DNA from: Alphaproteobacteria bacterium
GTDB lineage: Bacteria; Pseudomonadota; Alphaproteobacteria; Rhizobiales; Xanthobacteraceae
DNA length: 64,000 bases
Direction of reading: 5' to 3'
NCBI GenBank assembly: GCA_037200445.1
Contig: JBBCGH010000001.1
Span: 2,294,001-2,358,000 of the forward strand
Shown: positions 32,949-40,927 of the stretch, piece by piece
How the letters are laid out: every line of letters begins with the position of its first letter
Numbering within the stretch: the stretch's first letter is position 1
Position numbers and translations under genes: made by a program
The notes under the pieces: generated by a model
The model's database searches: none
What the model saw: the letters and a program-made list of their open reading frames with translations, nothing else
What the model was told of the DNA's origin: nothing

Positions 32949-33478
32949 CTGATCTCCTCAGTGCAAGCGCGCAAATCCTTTCCGAAGCTGGCTTTACGGT
33001 TGCAGATGTGACCGTCGGCGGACGAAAGGCAATTGCATTTGAGGACGCGACCGTGTTGGGTTTCGTGTTTGCCTATTCTGATATCAATGAACTAATGAGT
33101 AGTTGGTCTGGGGATGGCGATCTAGCCGTTGCGAATTATCGGTTTGGCTTGCGCCGCGTGGGACAGAAGGCATGGAACGTCTACCAAGTGTTCCTTACAG
33201 GCGGCTCGGCTAACCACATCGCCTCGGTAGCGCTGTCGGCCATCGAAGAAAATCTATCTGGTACGCGGAAGATTGCACGAGCAGAGGTAATTAACGTTGC
33301 CGATGTGCGCGACGCTCTTTTACCGCTCTTACGCATTCAAAACACTCCACGGCTGGAGGCGGTAGATATCGTTTCGGAAATTCGTCAACGAACTACGGAG
33401 CTTCCTCCGCGAGCTGTCGATGCGTTTCTTTCAGAGGCCGACGTTTTGACCGTCCTCCAAGCTCTGGAGGAATCATGA
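32945..33478 (+). CDS. Middle protein of the SIR2/ABC-ATPase operon
   Basis: A 177-residue soluble protein with no family I can name securely. The N-terminal part looks like an alpha/beta domain (ADVTVGGRKAIAFEDATVLG, NYRFGLRRVGQKAWNVYQVF), and the C-terminal part is helical (RDALLPLLRIQNTPRLEAVD, DAFLSEADVLTVLQALEES). Its ATG overlaps the SIR2 stop, and its stop lies one base before the ATPase start, so all three are coupled. By position and size it resembles the middle component of ABC three-component (ABC-3C) conflict systems; this is inference. Confidence 0.65.
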   Translation: MTDLLSASAQILSEAGFTVADVTVGGRKAIAFEDATVLGFVFAYSDINELMSSWSGDGDLAVANYRFGLRRVGQKAWNVYQVFLTGGSANHIASVALSAIEENLSGTRKIARAEVINVADVRDALLPLLRIQNTPRLEAVDIVSEIRQRTTELPPRAVDAFLSEADVLTVLQALEES

Positions 33479-33479
33479 T

Positions 33480-35511
33480 ATGAAACTCGCTTTCATAGAA
33501 TTATGCGGATTCCGCGGGTACCGTAAGCAGGTACGCGTCGACTTTGGAGAGCGCTTTACCATCATCGATGGCCGTAACGGTGTCGGAAAAAGCACGATTT
33601 TCGACGCAGTCGAATTCGCTCTGACTGGAACGATTAGTAAATATGACGAGGCAAAAGCAGACGGTGAGACAATTGCTGACTATATTTGGTGGAAAGGAGA
33701 AGGACCGCCACCTGACGCGTTTTTCGTTAACGTCGGATTTCATGACGGCGAGGAGATAATTGACTTCCGTCGGGGCGCAATTTGAAATCCCGGACACTGA
33801 AAAGCTTGCAGACCTTACCGCCAAGCTGTGCGACGTGACTGTGGTCCCCCGTGCTCCGCTTACCCAACTTTGTGCGACCGCTATAATACGCGACGAGCAT
33901 ATTGCCAGCCTCAGCCTCGATTTGAAGGAAGCGGACCGCTATGCGCTTTGGCGGGACGCTCTGGGAACGAACGACGCCGAGACGTGGATCAAGCGAGGTA
34001 GCGAGCTAGTCGCCTTGGCGAAACGCCGGTTCGCCGTTGCGGAGCAGGATGTTTCCACCGCGAATACGGAAGTGGCCGTTGCCGCGCGACGGGTAGACGA
34101 AGTGCGCTCAAAGCTCTTGAGTGACTCGGTTGTGGCCGAAGCAATTCAGAGGCTACGTGCTCTTGTGAATAGCCAAGCGCCGATCGAACAACTCGCCGGC
34201 CCGGCGCGCGAATACATCGCCGGTCTGGGCGCCGAAATTGAAGGGTTGAATGTTCTTGCTGATCAATGGACGTCCGCAAACGCAGCGCGCTCCCAGGTGG
34301 AGATCTTGGCGGCCGCGGTAAGGGGCGCCGCAGAAGAAAGGGACCGGGCGGAGGCAGCGCTAGCAGCGCTTCCCGCTATGCCGGCGGACAGTACAGCCGC
34401 GTCGGAGCTTGCGACCCAGGCGCGTGACTTAGTTGCTCTTGTGACACTTGGGCGGAGATTAGGGTTGCGAGACGGCGGTTGCCCCCTTTGTAGGCAGGGC
34501 CAATCGCATTCCGAATTTGAGCATGGAATGGCGGCTGCAGAGATCATAGCACGACGGATAAATGAACAGGCTGCGCGCGAGGCGGAGCGGGAGGAAGCAC
34601 GGCGTAGTGCTGGGTTAAAGCTTCGCTCGGCGGACGATGCCGTGCAATTTGCCGGATCGGCACATGCATCTGCGCAGTCTACGGTTAGAGCGTTTGATGA
34701 TAAGGCCAAATCGCTTGGCTTTCGTAGGGGTGTAGTAACGCGTGATCGTATCGCTGAACGGATGAGACAGCGCCGACGAATTTTGGAGCAAGCACAAAAT
34801 AACCTTCGGATAATTGAAACGTTGAGGTTGAGTGGAGAGCTTGAGCGCACCCAGCGCATCAATTCCACTTCTAGGAGTCGCGTGGCTAGAGCGCAAGATC
34901 GTTTTGGGCGCGCGCGGAAGGCTGAGGCATTTGCTCGCGCTCTTCACGATGCCGCACGGAGGGCCGCTGGCGAGTCTGTAGATCAACGCTTGGAACGTGT
35001 ACTTCCGCTTATGGCGGAATTATATGGCCGCTTGCGTCCGCATCCGGTATGGCGAGATATTGAGTATGCAATACGAGGTGATGTCAGGAGGTTTCTGAAA
35101 CTTCAGGTGGGCGATCAGTTGAACCCTCAGTTTGTTTTCTCTAGTGGCCAGAGGCGGGCTACGGGACTCGCCTTCCTACTGTCTGCGAATCTATCTCTCA
35201 CTTGGAGTCGCTGGCGGTCTATTTTGCTCGATGATCCTGTTCAACATGTTGACGACTTTAGGGCCGTGCATTTGGCGGAGTTGGCAGCGCAACTCGTCGC
35301 GGATGGTCGTCAGATCATTTGTGCGGTTGAGGACCCAGCGCTCGCCGATTTGTTGTGCCGACGATTGCCGATCGAAAAGCTAGGTGAAGCGAAGCGTATT
35401 ACACTCGGTCCGGACGATGAGGGAGCGATCGCAAAGCTTGACGATCGCTCATTGCCCCCGCTGATGCGTGCGGGGCTATTCGATGATTCCGAACAATCGG
35501 CGGCAAGTTAG
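33480..35511 (+). pseudogene. Rad50/RecF-like ABC ATPase of the SIR2 operon, interrupted by a +1 frameshift
   Basis: Two overlapping frames form one ATPase of about 677 codons. The N-terminal lobe has LCGFRGYRKQVRVDF and Walker A GRNGVGKSTIFDAVEF. A long coiled coil contains a zinc-hook-like CPLCRQGQ near residue 340. The C-terminal lobe has the ABC signature FSSGQRRATGLAFLLS and Walker B SILLDDPVQHVDD. The break is at G4 (33772-33775): deleting one G gives DFRRAQFEIPDTEKL in one frame. All active-site motifs are otherwise intact, so the gene is either freshly inactivated, recoded, or misread in sequencing. It is probably the sensor/motor of the operon. Confidence 0.8.
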
Positions 35512-35540
35512 ACGCATCGAATTCCAACTGATGTCGTTCT

Positions 35541-36206
35541 ATGCAATACCGTCGTCCCCATCGTGGCTTCACGCCCGAAGCGATCGCGGACATCCGCTAT
35601 CGCTACGAGGAAACGGATGAGCCTCAGTCCTCGATTGCGGCAGATTATGGCATCCATTCCAAGACGCTAGACCGCCTCGCCAAGAGCGAGGGTTTCAAGC
35701 TTCGCAAGGATCGTGCGAAGCGCGATCTCCCGGGTGATGTGCGCCTGGCGAAAGAGGGCGAGCAGGCGGTTCGCGCCGTAGCCGTCGCCTGTATTGCGGA
35801 AGGCACCGGAGAAGGCGAAGCCTACCAAGCAGAAAGGCGGGCGGGCGCTGTCGCGCCCGCCCGCCTTTCCGTGGCTGACCGTTTGGAGCGGGCAGTCGAG
35901 AAAGAGTTGGCGGCGGTCGAACTGGTTCGCGCGTCCTTGGGCTCGCAACCGCATTTCTCATCCGCTGAGGCGGAACGCACCGCACGCATTCTCGAACGGC
36001 TGACCGATACCCTTTGGAAGGTGCGCCGGTTGCGCGCTCCCGACATGCCTGGATCCGTGCCGGATGATTTCGACGACATGCCCAAGGACATCGATGAATT
36101 CCGTCGAACACTTGCGCGCCGCATTGAAGCTTTTGTGCGCAGCCGATATGGCGGAGGCCTACCTTCAGCAGGAGAAGCTGTGGGCGGCGCTCCGCCTGAA
36201 CAATGA
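35541..36206 (+). CDS. Small terminase subunit-like protein, copy 2
   Basis: A 221-residue paralogue of the protein at 23998. The N-terminal helix-turn-helix region (GFTPEAIADIRYRYEETDEP, SIAADYGIHSKTLDRLAKSE) and the C-terminal helices (AERTARILERLTDTLWKVRR, RRTLARRIEAFVRSRYGGGLPS, cited by ARRIEAFVRSR) align with it. About 30 extra residues in the middle include ERRAGAVAPARLS, encoded by a perfect hairpin at 35833-35868. It overlaps the large subunit gene by 113 bases. It starts 30 bases after the ATPase stop. Confidence 0.72.
   Translation: MQYRRPHRGFTPEAIADIRYRYEETDEPQSSIAADYGIHSKTLDRLAKSEGFKLRKDRAKRDLPGDVRLAKEGEQAVRAVAVACIAEGTGEGEAYQAERRAGAVAPARLSVADRLERAVEKELAAVELVRASLGSQPHFSSAEAERTARILERLTDTLWKVRRLRAPDMPGSVPDDFDDMPKDIDEFRRTLARRIEAFVRSRYGGGLPSAGEAVGGAPPEQ
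35833..35868. repeat. Perfect 15-bp hairpin inside the small terminase gene
   Basis: aaaggcgggcgggcg (35833-35847) pairs perfectly with cgcccgcccgccttt (35854-35868) with a 6-base loop, and ends in TTT. It looks like an intrinsic terminator but lies in frame in the coding sequence. It may be an absorbed palindromic repeat. Confidence 0.8.
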
Positions 36207-37440
36207 CTTCCCTGTCTTTGCTCATATTCATCAGGAACCGCTAGGGTTAGGCAACGGAGGTGTGCCTTGGAGCACGTGGCTTGTTCTTGGAGGGCGCGGC
36301 GCAGGGAAGACGCGGCTTGGGGCGGAATGGGTGAGGGCACTCGTCTATGGAATCGCGCCTTACGCCGAACGGCCATACGGGCACGTCGCACTTGTTGGAG
36401 AGATCGAGCACGACACGCGCGAGGTGATGGTCGAGGGAAGGTCGGGTATTCTCGGCATCTCTCCGCGTGCACAACGCCCGATCTGGACTTCTACGCGACG
36501 GCGGCTTGAATGGCCGAATGGTGCGATCGGTCAAATCTTCTCAGCGGAAGATCCAGACAGCCTTCGAGGCCCAGAATTCGATGCTGCATGGTGCGATGAA
36601 ATCGCGAAGTGGCGTCATGCGGAAGCAGCGTTTGATAACCTTCAGTTTGGACTACGCTTGGGCGAACAACCGCGCCAACTGATCACGACGACTCCACGCC
36701 CTATTCCGTTGCTCAAGCGGCTGCTTGCTGATCCTCGCACATTAGTCACGCGCGCGGGAACGACGGCGAACAAGCAGCATTTGTCGCCAGCGTTTCTTGA
36801 AACAGTTCTGGCGCGCTACGGCGGTACGCGGTTGGGACGGCAGGAACTGGGCGGCGAGCTGATCGAGGACCGTCCCGATGCACTGTGGTCGCGATCGTTA
36901 ATCGAAGCATCACGCGTGATCGAAGCGCCGCAGCTAACGCGCATCGTGGTCGCGATTGATCCGCCCGGCACGTCAAAGCGCGGTGCCGATGCCTGCGGAA
37001 TTGTTGCCGCCGGACGTGCCAGCAACGGATGGGTCTATGTGCTGGAAGATGCCTCCGCGAGGGGATTGTCGCCGACGGCGTGGGCGAACAAGGCCGTGGC
37101 CGTTTATCGGAGGCTCAAGGCGGACACGCTGGTCGCCGAAGTCAACATGGGCGGCGAGATGGTCCGCGCCGTGTTGCGTCAGGTTGATCCTTCAATCCCG
37201 TTGAAGGAGGTCCACGCTACGCGCGGCAAGTATCTGCGCGCGGAGCCGGTTGCTTCTCTCTACGAGCAGGGAAAAGCGAAACATGTTGGCGTCTTCCCGA
37301 TGTTGGAAGACGAAATGTGCGATTTCGGAGCCGATGGATTGTCCTCAGGGCGCTCGCCGGATCGGCTTGATGCACTGGTGTGGGCTGTGACGGCGCTCAC
37401 GGTTGCCAACAGACCGCTGCCACGAATTCGCATGCTTTGA
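36094..37440 (+). CDS. Large terminase subunit, copy 2
   Basis: A 448-residue packaging ATPase/nuclease homologous along its length to the one at 24464. Walker A is GGRGAGKTRLGAEWV, the Walker B-like region FDAAWCDEIAKWRHAE, the coupling motif TTTPRP, and nuclease residues VVAIDPPGTS, VNMGGEM and RSPDRLDALVWA. It has a nine-residue insertion after Walker A (YGIAPYAER). All motifs are intact, so both terminases look functional. The start is placed at the ATG matching copy 1. GC is lower than in copy 1, indicating a different origin. It lacks a portal gene downstream and is followed by an XRE regulator. Confidence 0.9.
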   Translation: MNSVEHLRAALKLLCAADMAEAYLQQEKLWAALRLNNDFPVFAHIHQEPLGLGNGGVPWSTWLVLGGRGAGKTRLGAEWVRALVYGIAPYAERPYGHVALVGEIEHDTREVMVEGRSGILGISPRAQRPIWTSTRRRLEWPNGAIGQIFSAEDPDSLRGPEFDAAWCDEIAKWRHAEAAFDNLQFGLRLGEQPRQLITTTPRPIPLLKRLLADPRTLVTRAGTTANKQHLSPAFLETVLARYGGTRLGRQELGGELIEDRPDALWSRSLIEASRVIEAPQLTRIVVAIDPPGTSKRGADACGIVAAGRASNGWVYVLEDASARGLSPTAWANKAVAVYRRLKADTLVAEVNMGGEMVRAVLRQVDPSIPLKEVHATRGKYLRAEPVASLYEQGKAKHVGVFPMLEDEMCDFGADGLSSGRSPDRLDALVWAVTALTVANRPLPRIRML

Positions 37441-37555
37441 GCCGAAAATCGCGGCAAAAGATCTTCTCGGAACATGTACCCAATTTCTACCGGGAGTAGC
37501 TTTCCTGTGTGATTACGATCTGATCTGCTAGGCCAATGGCGGCATCGGGTTTGTA

Positions 37556-37954
37556 ATGAAAAAGGCCAGGAATCCCTTGGATGCGCACGTCGGCCTCCGC
37601 ATTCGGATGGCCCGAATGGCGAAGGGCGCTTCGCAAACTGAATTGGGGCGACACCTCGGCGTCACCTTTCAGCAGGTGCAAAAATACGAAAAGGGTGTCA
37701 ATCGTGTGGGAGCAGGTCGGCTAAGTGACATCGCGCGGTTTCTTTCAGTTCCAGTTACATTCTTCTACGAAGGTTCGAATGTGAGTGGAGATGCCCAGAC
37801 CAGTGAAAGACTGCTGGCTCTCACGCGAGCTCTGAACTCGGAAGAAGGTATGAAGATCGCTCGCGCACTTGAACGAATTTCAGACCCCCTTCTCAAGAGG
37901 CGGGTCGTACGGCTTGTGCAAGCGATTGCTTATAGGACCGATAGCGCGATTTAG
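37556..37954 (+). CDS. XRE-family helix-turn-helix regulator
   Basis: A 132-residue DNA-binding protein. The helix-turn-helix covers about residues 12-68: GLRIRMARMAKGASQTELGR, HLGVTFQQVQKYEKGVNRVG and GRLSDIARFLSVPVTFFYE. The C-terminal helical part (EGMKIARALERISDPLLKRR) probably dimerises. This form is common in rhizobial chromosomes and prophages. Placed after the second terminase, it may control the inserted block, including the dyads at 21712 and 23837, but that link is untested. Confidence 0.88.
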   Translation: MKKARNPLDAHVGLRIRMARMAKGASQTELGRHLGVTFQQVQKYEKGVNRVGAGRLSDIARFLSVPVTFFYEGSNVSGDAQTSERLLALTRALNSEEGMKIARALERISDPLLKRRVVRLVQAIAYRTDSAI

Positions 37955-37961
37955 GTCATAC

Positions 37962-38141
37962 CTACTCGACAAACGGGTCGGTAAGGCCCGCGAGACGGGC
38001 AATGCGCTCAAGCACGTCCTCAAAGTCTCGTTGCATCTTGTCGGCGATAGCACCCACTTCAATGTTTTCCTGAAGGAGTGTGCGAAGCTGATCGTCATCC
38101 GCACCGGACCACGCTTTGCGTCCCGGATTCGTGGTCAGCAT
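37962..38141 (-). CDS. Small SANT/Myb-like protein
   Basis: A 59-residue leftward gene: RKAWSGADDDQLRTLLQEN, VGAIADKMQRDFEDVLERI, RLAGLTDPFVE. The W-S-x-x-D-D-x-x-L-x-x-L pattern followed by I-A-x-x-M and a final helix resembles the SANT/Myb-like helix-turn-helix of GcrA-type small DNA-binding proteins. The ATG is at 38141. It lies between the convergent XRE regulator and the upstream lipoprotein gene in the same direction. A regulatory role is inferred from the fold. Confidence 0.55.
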   Translation of the reverse strand: MLTTNPGRKAWSGADDDQLRTLLQENIEVGAIADKMQRDFEDVLERIARLAGLTDPFVE

Positions 38142-38147
38142 CGGTCG

Positions 38148-38708
38148 TCAATTTCGCTGCATCATTGTCCGGTCGGACTCGCTCAAAGTGGGAGTCGGCG
38201 GTTCAGCTACGATAACAGTTGTCTGTGCGGCTGGAGCAGGAAGTTGTTTTGCCTGTGCGCGTTTCACGCTGGCAGTTTGTTTGGAGCTTGCCGCAACGGC
38301 CGGCGGCGGAGCTTGGACCTGTGTCACCACGGGCCCGCCCGTTTCGGCGGTCCGCTGAAATGAAATGGCACAATTCTTCTGGATCGAAGCCTGCTCAATC
38401 GCGACCATCTGCCCCTTAAGCTGCCCCAGCTCGGCCGCCGTTGGTCCGTCGCCACTCACGAGAAAGGCGGCAGGCCAGAAAACGACAATGGCAACGCCCG
38501 TCGCTACCGCGTCATTGGTGCGTTTAGCGTCTTGTGCGCCGGACACCTGTGCGGCCCGCGCAGAAACGCCCTGCGCTTCCTGCGCGAGCTGAGCGCAAGT
38601 GTGATTTTGGTACATGATTGGCGAGACATAGGCCGGCGTAATATCCGACGACTTCGAAGCACAGTCGCTCAATAACAAGGCGACCCCGACAACTGCTACG
38701 CTACGCAT
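38148..38708 (-). CDS. Lipoprotein of unknown function
   Basis: A 186-residue predicted lipoprotein: signal peptide VAVVGVALLLSDCASKS with the lipobox LLSDC. After the acylated Cys come a helical part (TCAQLAQEAQGVSARAAQVS), a membrane-like stretch (ATGVAIVVFWPAAFLVSGDG), another helix (AELGQLKGQMVAIEQASIQK) and an Ala/Pro/Lys-rich tail. The start at 38708 has GGGGGG a few bases upstream; an earlier Met at 38723 is less likely. Similar lipoproteins occur in alphaproteobacterial prophages and chromosomes. It precedes the small SANT-like gene, probably as one transcript. Confidence 0.72.
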   Translation of the reverse strand: MRSVAVVGVALLLSDCASKSSDITPAYVSPIMYQNHTCAQLAQEAQGVSARAAQVSGAQDAKRTNDAVATGVAIVVFWPAAFLVSGDGPTAAELGQLKGQMVAIEQASIQKNCAISFQRTAETGGPVVTQVQAPPPAVAASSKQTASVKRAQAKQLPAPAAQTTVIVAEPPTPTLSESDRTMMQRN

Positions 38709-38882
38709 GATGCCCCCCAGCATCGTAATCCTCTGTGACCTAGTTAGATTCTCAATCGCTAGCGGAGTCGAGTCAGAAGTAAAGTCCTAGGCGAGAGGGT
38801 AGCCCGGCCAAGTCATCCTCGATGCCGCCGAACAATTGACGTTTGCAGGCCAGGCGAGGGATTAAGCGTCTGCATCCTGGAT

Positions 38883-38908
38883 GGCGGGCAAGCTTCGCTT
38901 TGCCCGCC
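38883..38908. repeat. Short palindrome (ggcgggcaa type)
   Basis: ggcgggcaa pairs with tttgcccgcc around a short loop. It is related to the gtagggtgggcaaagcg elements at 42382-42479. It lies in the gene-free stretch 38709-39012, where nothing else was recognised. Confidence 0.5.
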
Positions 38909-39012
38909 CTGCAACTCAAACCCGCCACCGCGTGATCCGCATCACAGACGACCCGTCGCGCGCATGAGATCGTGCGGCGATCGCAATCAACTTCGCCTCG
39001 GAGGAGGCCGCC

Positions 39013-39135
39013 ATGTGGACCGTGCGCGCTGCGTTTCGCTTCGGCGACTACGAGACCGGAGAGGTCGATCTTACGCCCGCGCTCGGCGTCGCGGCGATTG
39101 TCACAGTCGTCCTGCTGATGCTGCAGACGGCGTGA
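39013..39135 (+). CDS. Small single-pass membrane protein (40 aa)
   Basis: A 40-residue frame, MWTVRAAFRFGDYETGEVDL, then a hydrophobic end (TPALGVAAIVTVVLLMLQTA). GAGGAGG lies seven bases upstream of the ATG, a near-ideal ribosome binding site. No family is recognised. It lies alone between a leftward lipoprotein gene and a leftward protease gene. Confidence 0.6.
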   Translation: MWTVRAAFRFGDYETGEVDLTPALGVAAIVTVVLLMLQTA

Positions 39136-39226
39136 GCGATGCTGACGGTGGGCATGCCGCCGCGCTGGGCGCGGCCAGCTTTGCCCATTCTTACGAATCC
39201 GCCAACAGGTTGCCAAAAATAGAAAC

Positions 39227-39248
39227 GGCGCGGACCGTGCCGCGCCGC
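39227..39248 (-). terminator. Intrinsic terminator of the trypsin-like protease gene
   Basis: cggcgcgg (39227-39234) and ccgcgccg (39241-39248) form an 8-bp stem with a 6-base loop. Read leftward it is followed by tttctattttt. It lies about 25 bases after the stop of the leftward protease gene. Confidence 0.78.
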
Positions 39249-39273
39249 TTCTCCGTGCCCCGTCGTATTCGGT

Positions 39274-40059
39274 CTAGCGCACTGAAGCCCAGTGGCGCTG
39301 CTTCTTGGTCGAACCGGCGACGCGTGCCTGGCGCGGCTCGGAGGCCTGCTGGCTGCTCGCCGGCGCGGAGGCGTAGCTGCTCGCGCCGCTCACCGCCGAG
39401 AAATGAGTGAGGAAACCGCAGGCACCGATGCCCGCATAGTTGGACACGCGCTCGACGATGCCGACCAGCACGTAGCGCTTGCCGTCGAACTTCGCGACCG
39501 GGCCGCCGCTATCGCCCATGCAGGCGCTGGCGCTGATCGGGCCGTGGCGATTCGGATCGACGAGCCCGCCGTAGCGCGAGTCGGACACAAGGCGCGCCTC
39601 TTTCAGGCCCGCAGAGTGCATGCGCTCGGCCTCGCGCGCGGTGCCGTAGCCCGCGATGGTGTAGGCGCCGCCGGTGCCGGCGTCGCCGCCGGTCGCGATC
39701 GGAACGAAGTGCGGGGGCAGGGGGCTCGCGAGGGTCAGCAGCGTGGTCTGGCCGGAGGGCGAGTGGCTCGCGACCGCGATGCGCGAGCCGCCCGCGATCA
39801 CGTAGAACGGCCCGTGGCCTTCGACGCAATGATTCGCGGTCAGGAGTTGCTGGCGGCCGATCACTGTCGCGGTGCACAACAGGTTATGGCCGACGAGTTT
39901 CACCACATGCCTGCTGATGGAACCGGCGCCCTGGCCGCGCATCACAGCCTGCGCGTCGCTTGGGGCAAAAAGAAAGGCGGCTGACGCCACCAAACAGAGT
40001 GCAGAAGAGGCTTTGCAAAGGTGCGTCGCGAATGCCGCGAGGCGCTGCGCTTGCCGCAT
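39274..40059 (-). CDS. Trypsin-like serine protease (S1), exported
   Basis: A 261-residue predicted periplasmic or secreted protease. The signal peptide (LCLVASAAFLFAPSDAQA) is followed by the S1 fold: the catalytic His in LLTANHCVEG near 75 and the nucleophile in SACMGDSGGPVAKF near 190, with a middle Asp not certain. The C-terminal ~40 residues are Ser/Ala/Gln-rich and probably disordered. The start at 40059 has GAGGGG five bases upstream, which rejects a longer frame. It is the second of two tandem leftward protease genes inside the rightward structural cluster; both look intact. Confidence 0.85.
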   Translation of the reverse strand: MRQAQRLAAFATHLCKASSALCLVASAAFLFAPSDAQAVMRGQGAGSISRHVVKLVGHNLLCTATVIGRQQLLTANHCVEGHGPFYVIAGGSRIAVASHSPSGQTTLLTLASPLPPHFVPIATGGDAGTGGAYTIAGYGTAREAERMHSAGLKEARLVSDSRYGGLVDPNRHGPISASACMGDSGGPVAKFDGKRYVLVGIVERVSNYAGIGACGFLTHFSAVSGASSYASAPASSQQASEPRQARVAGSTKKQRHWASVR

Positions 40060-40144
40060 GAGTTCCCCTCGTTGCTGAATGTCGTGGACCGACCCGTCGT
40101 CCCCGCAGTGCACACAATCCATGTTCATTTTGCCGAAGGCAAGG

Positions 40145-40888
40145 CTAAAATTGGTTCCCAAGTAGTTTTGCGGAATCTGTGATCCAGGCGCGATAGAGCG
40201 CGAGCGGGGTGACCCCCGTGAGGCCCCCGCAGCCCGCCGCATTCCGGGGGCCGGTGGACCAGCTCACCACCCCGATAATGCCGCCATCGGCAAAAACGGG
40301 CGCGCCGGAATCCCCGGTGCAGGCGCCAAGGCCTTCTTTTTCGCCCAGGGTTGCGGCGTCAACAAGGCGGATTTGCAGGTTTCCGGGCCGGCCGGTGGCG
40401 ATGAGATTCGCGGCGCGCACCGTGCCGCCCGATTTGCCGTCGCCGCGTACCGCGACCCCGAGGCCCGCAACCAGGAAGGTATCGCCCGGCGCCACTGTCG
40501 GCGTCGCTCCGAGCCGCGCCGGGGCAGCGCTTGCGAGCGGGGCGGCGAGCTTGAGCAACGCAACGTCAGCCGTCGCGCGATGCGCGAGCAGGCTCTGCAG
40601 ATTGAAGTTCGGATGTGCGCTGACGCGCGCCACGTCGCGCAGCTGCGGCTGCCGCGCCTTGTCGTACTCCACGATCTTGTAGTCGGCGCCCGGCAGCACG
40701 CAGTGCGCCGCGGTGAGCACGAGGTCCGCGGCGAGCGCCGCGCCGCTGCAGAAGTTGCCGCGCGAGCCGACGATCAGCACGACCGCGCGCGCGATGGCGT
40801 CGGGCGGCGCGGTGGCGCCGCCGACCATCGCGGCGGCGGGAAGACACGAGATGAGCAGGCCGATAAGCGCGCGCCCCATGGTGCGCAT
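40145..40888 (-). CDS. Trypsin-like serine protease (S1), exported, second copy
   Basis: A 247-residue S1 protease with a signal peptide (RALIGLLISCLPAAAMVGG). The catalytic triad is visible: LVLTAAHCVLPGAD, TADVALLKLAAPL with the Asp, and ACTGDSGAPVFADGG with the Ser; GIIGVVSWSTGP closes the fold. The active-site GDSGA replaces the usual GDSGG. It shares only the fold-level motifs with the neighbour at 39274, so the pair is not a recent duplication. The start is at 40888, and its promoter must face the rightward head-tail connector gene. Confidence 0.87.
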   Translation of the reverse strand: MRTMGRALIGLLISCLPAAAMVGGATAPPDAIARAVVLIVGSRGNFCSGAALAADLVLTAAHCVLPGADYKIVEYDKARQPQLRDVARVSAHPNFNLQSLLAHRATADVALLKLAAPLASAAPARLGATPTVAPGDTFLVAGLGVAVRGDGKSGGTVRAANLIATGRPGNLQIRLVDAATLGEKEGLGACTGDSGAPVFADGGIIGVVSWSTGPRNAAGCGGLTGVTPLALYRAWITDSAKLLGNQF

Positions 40889-40927
40889 CAGCCTGCCGCA
40901 CGCGCAATTGTCAACGGGAAGAGCATC

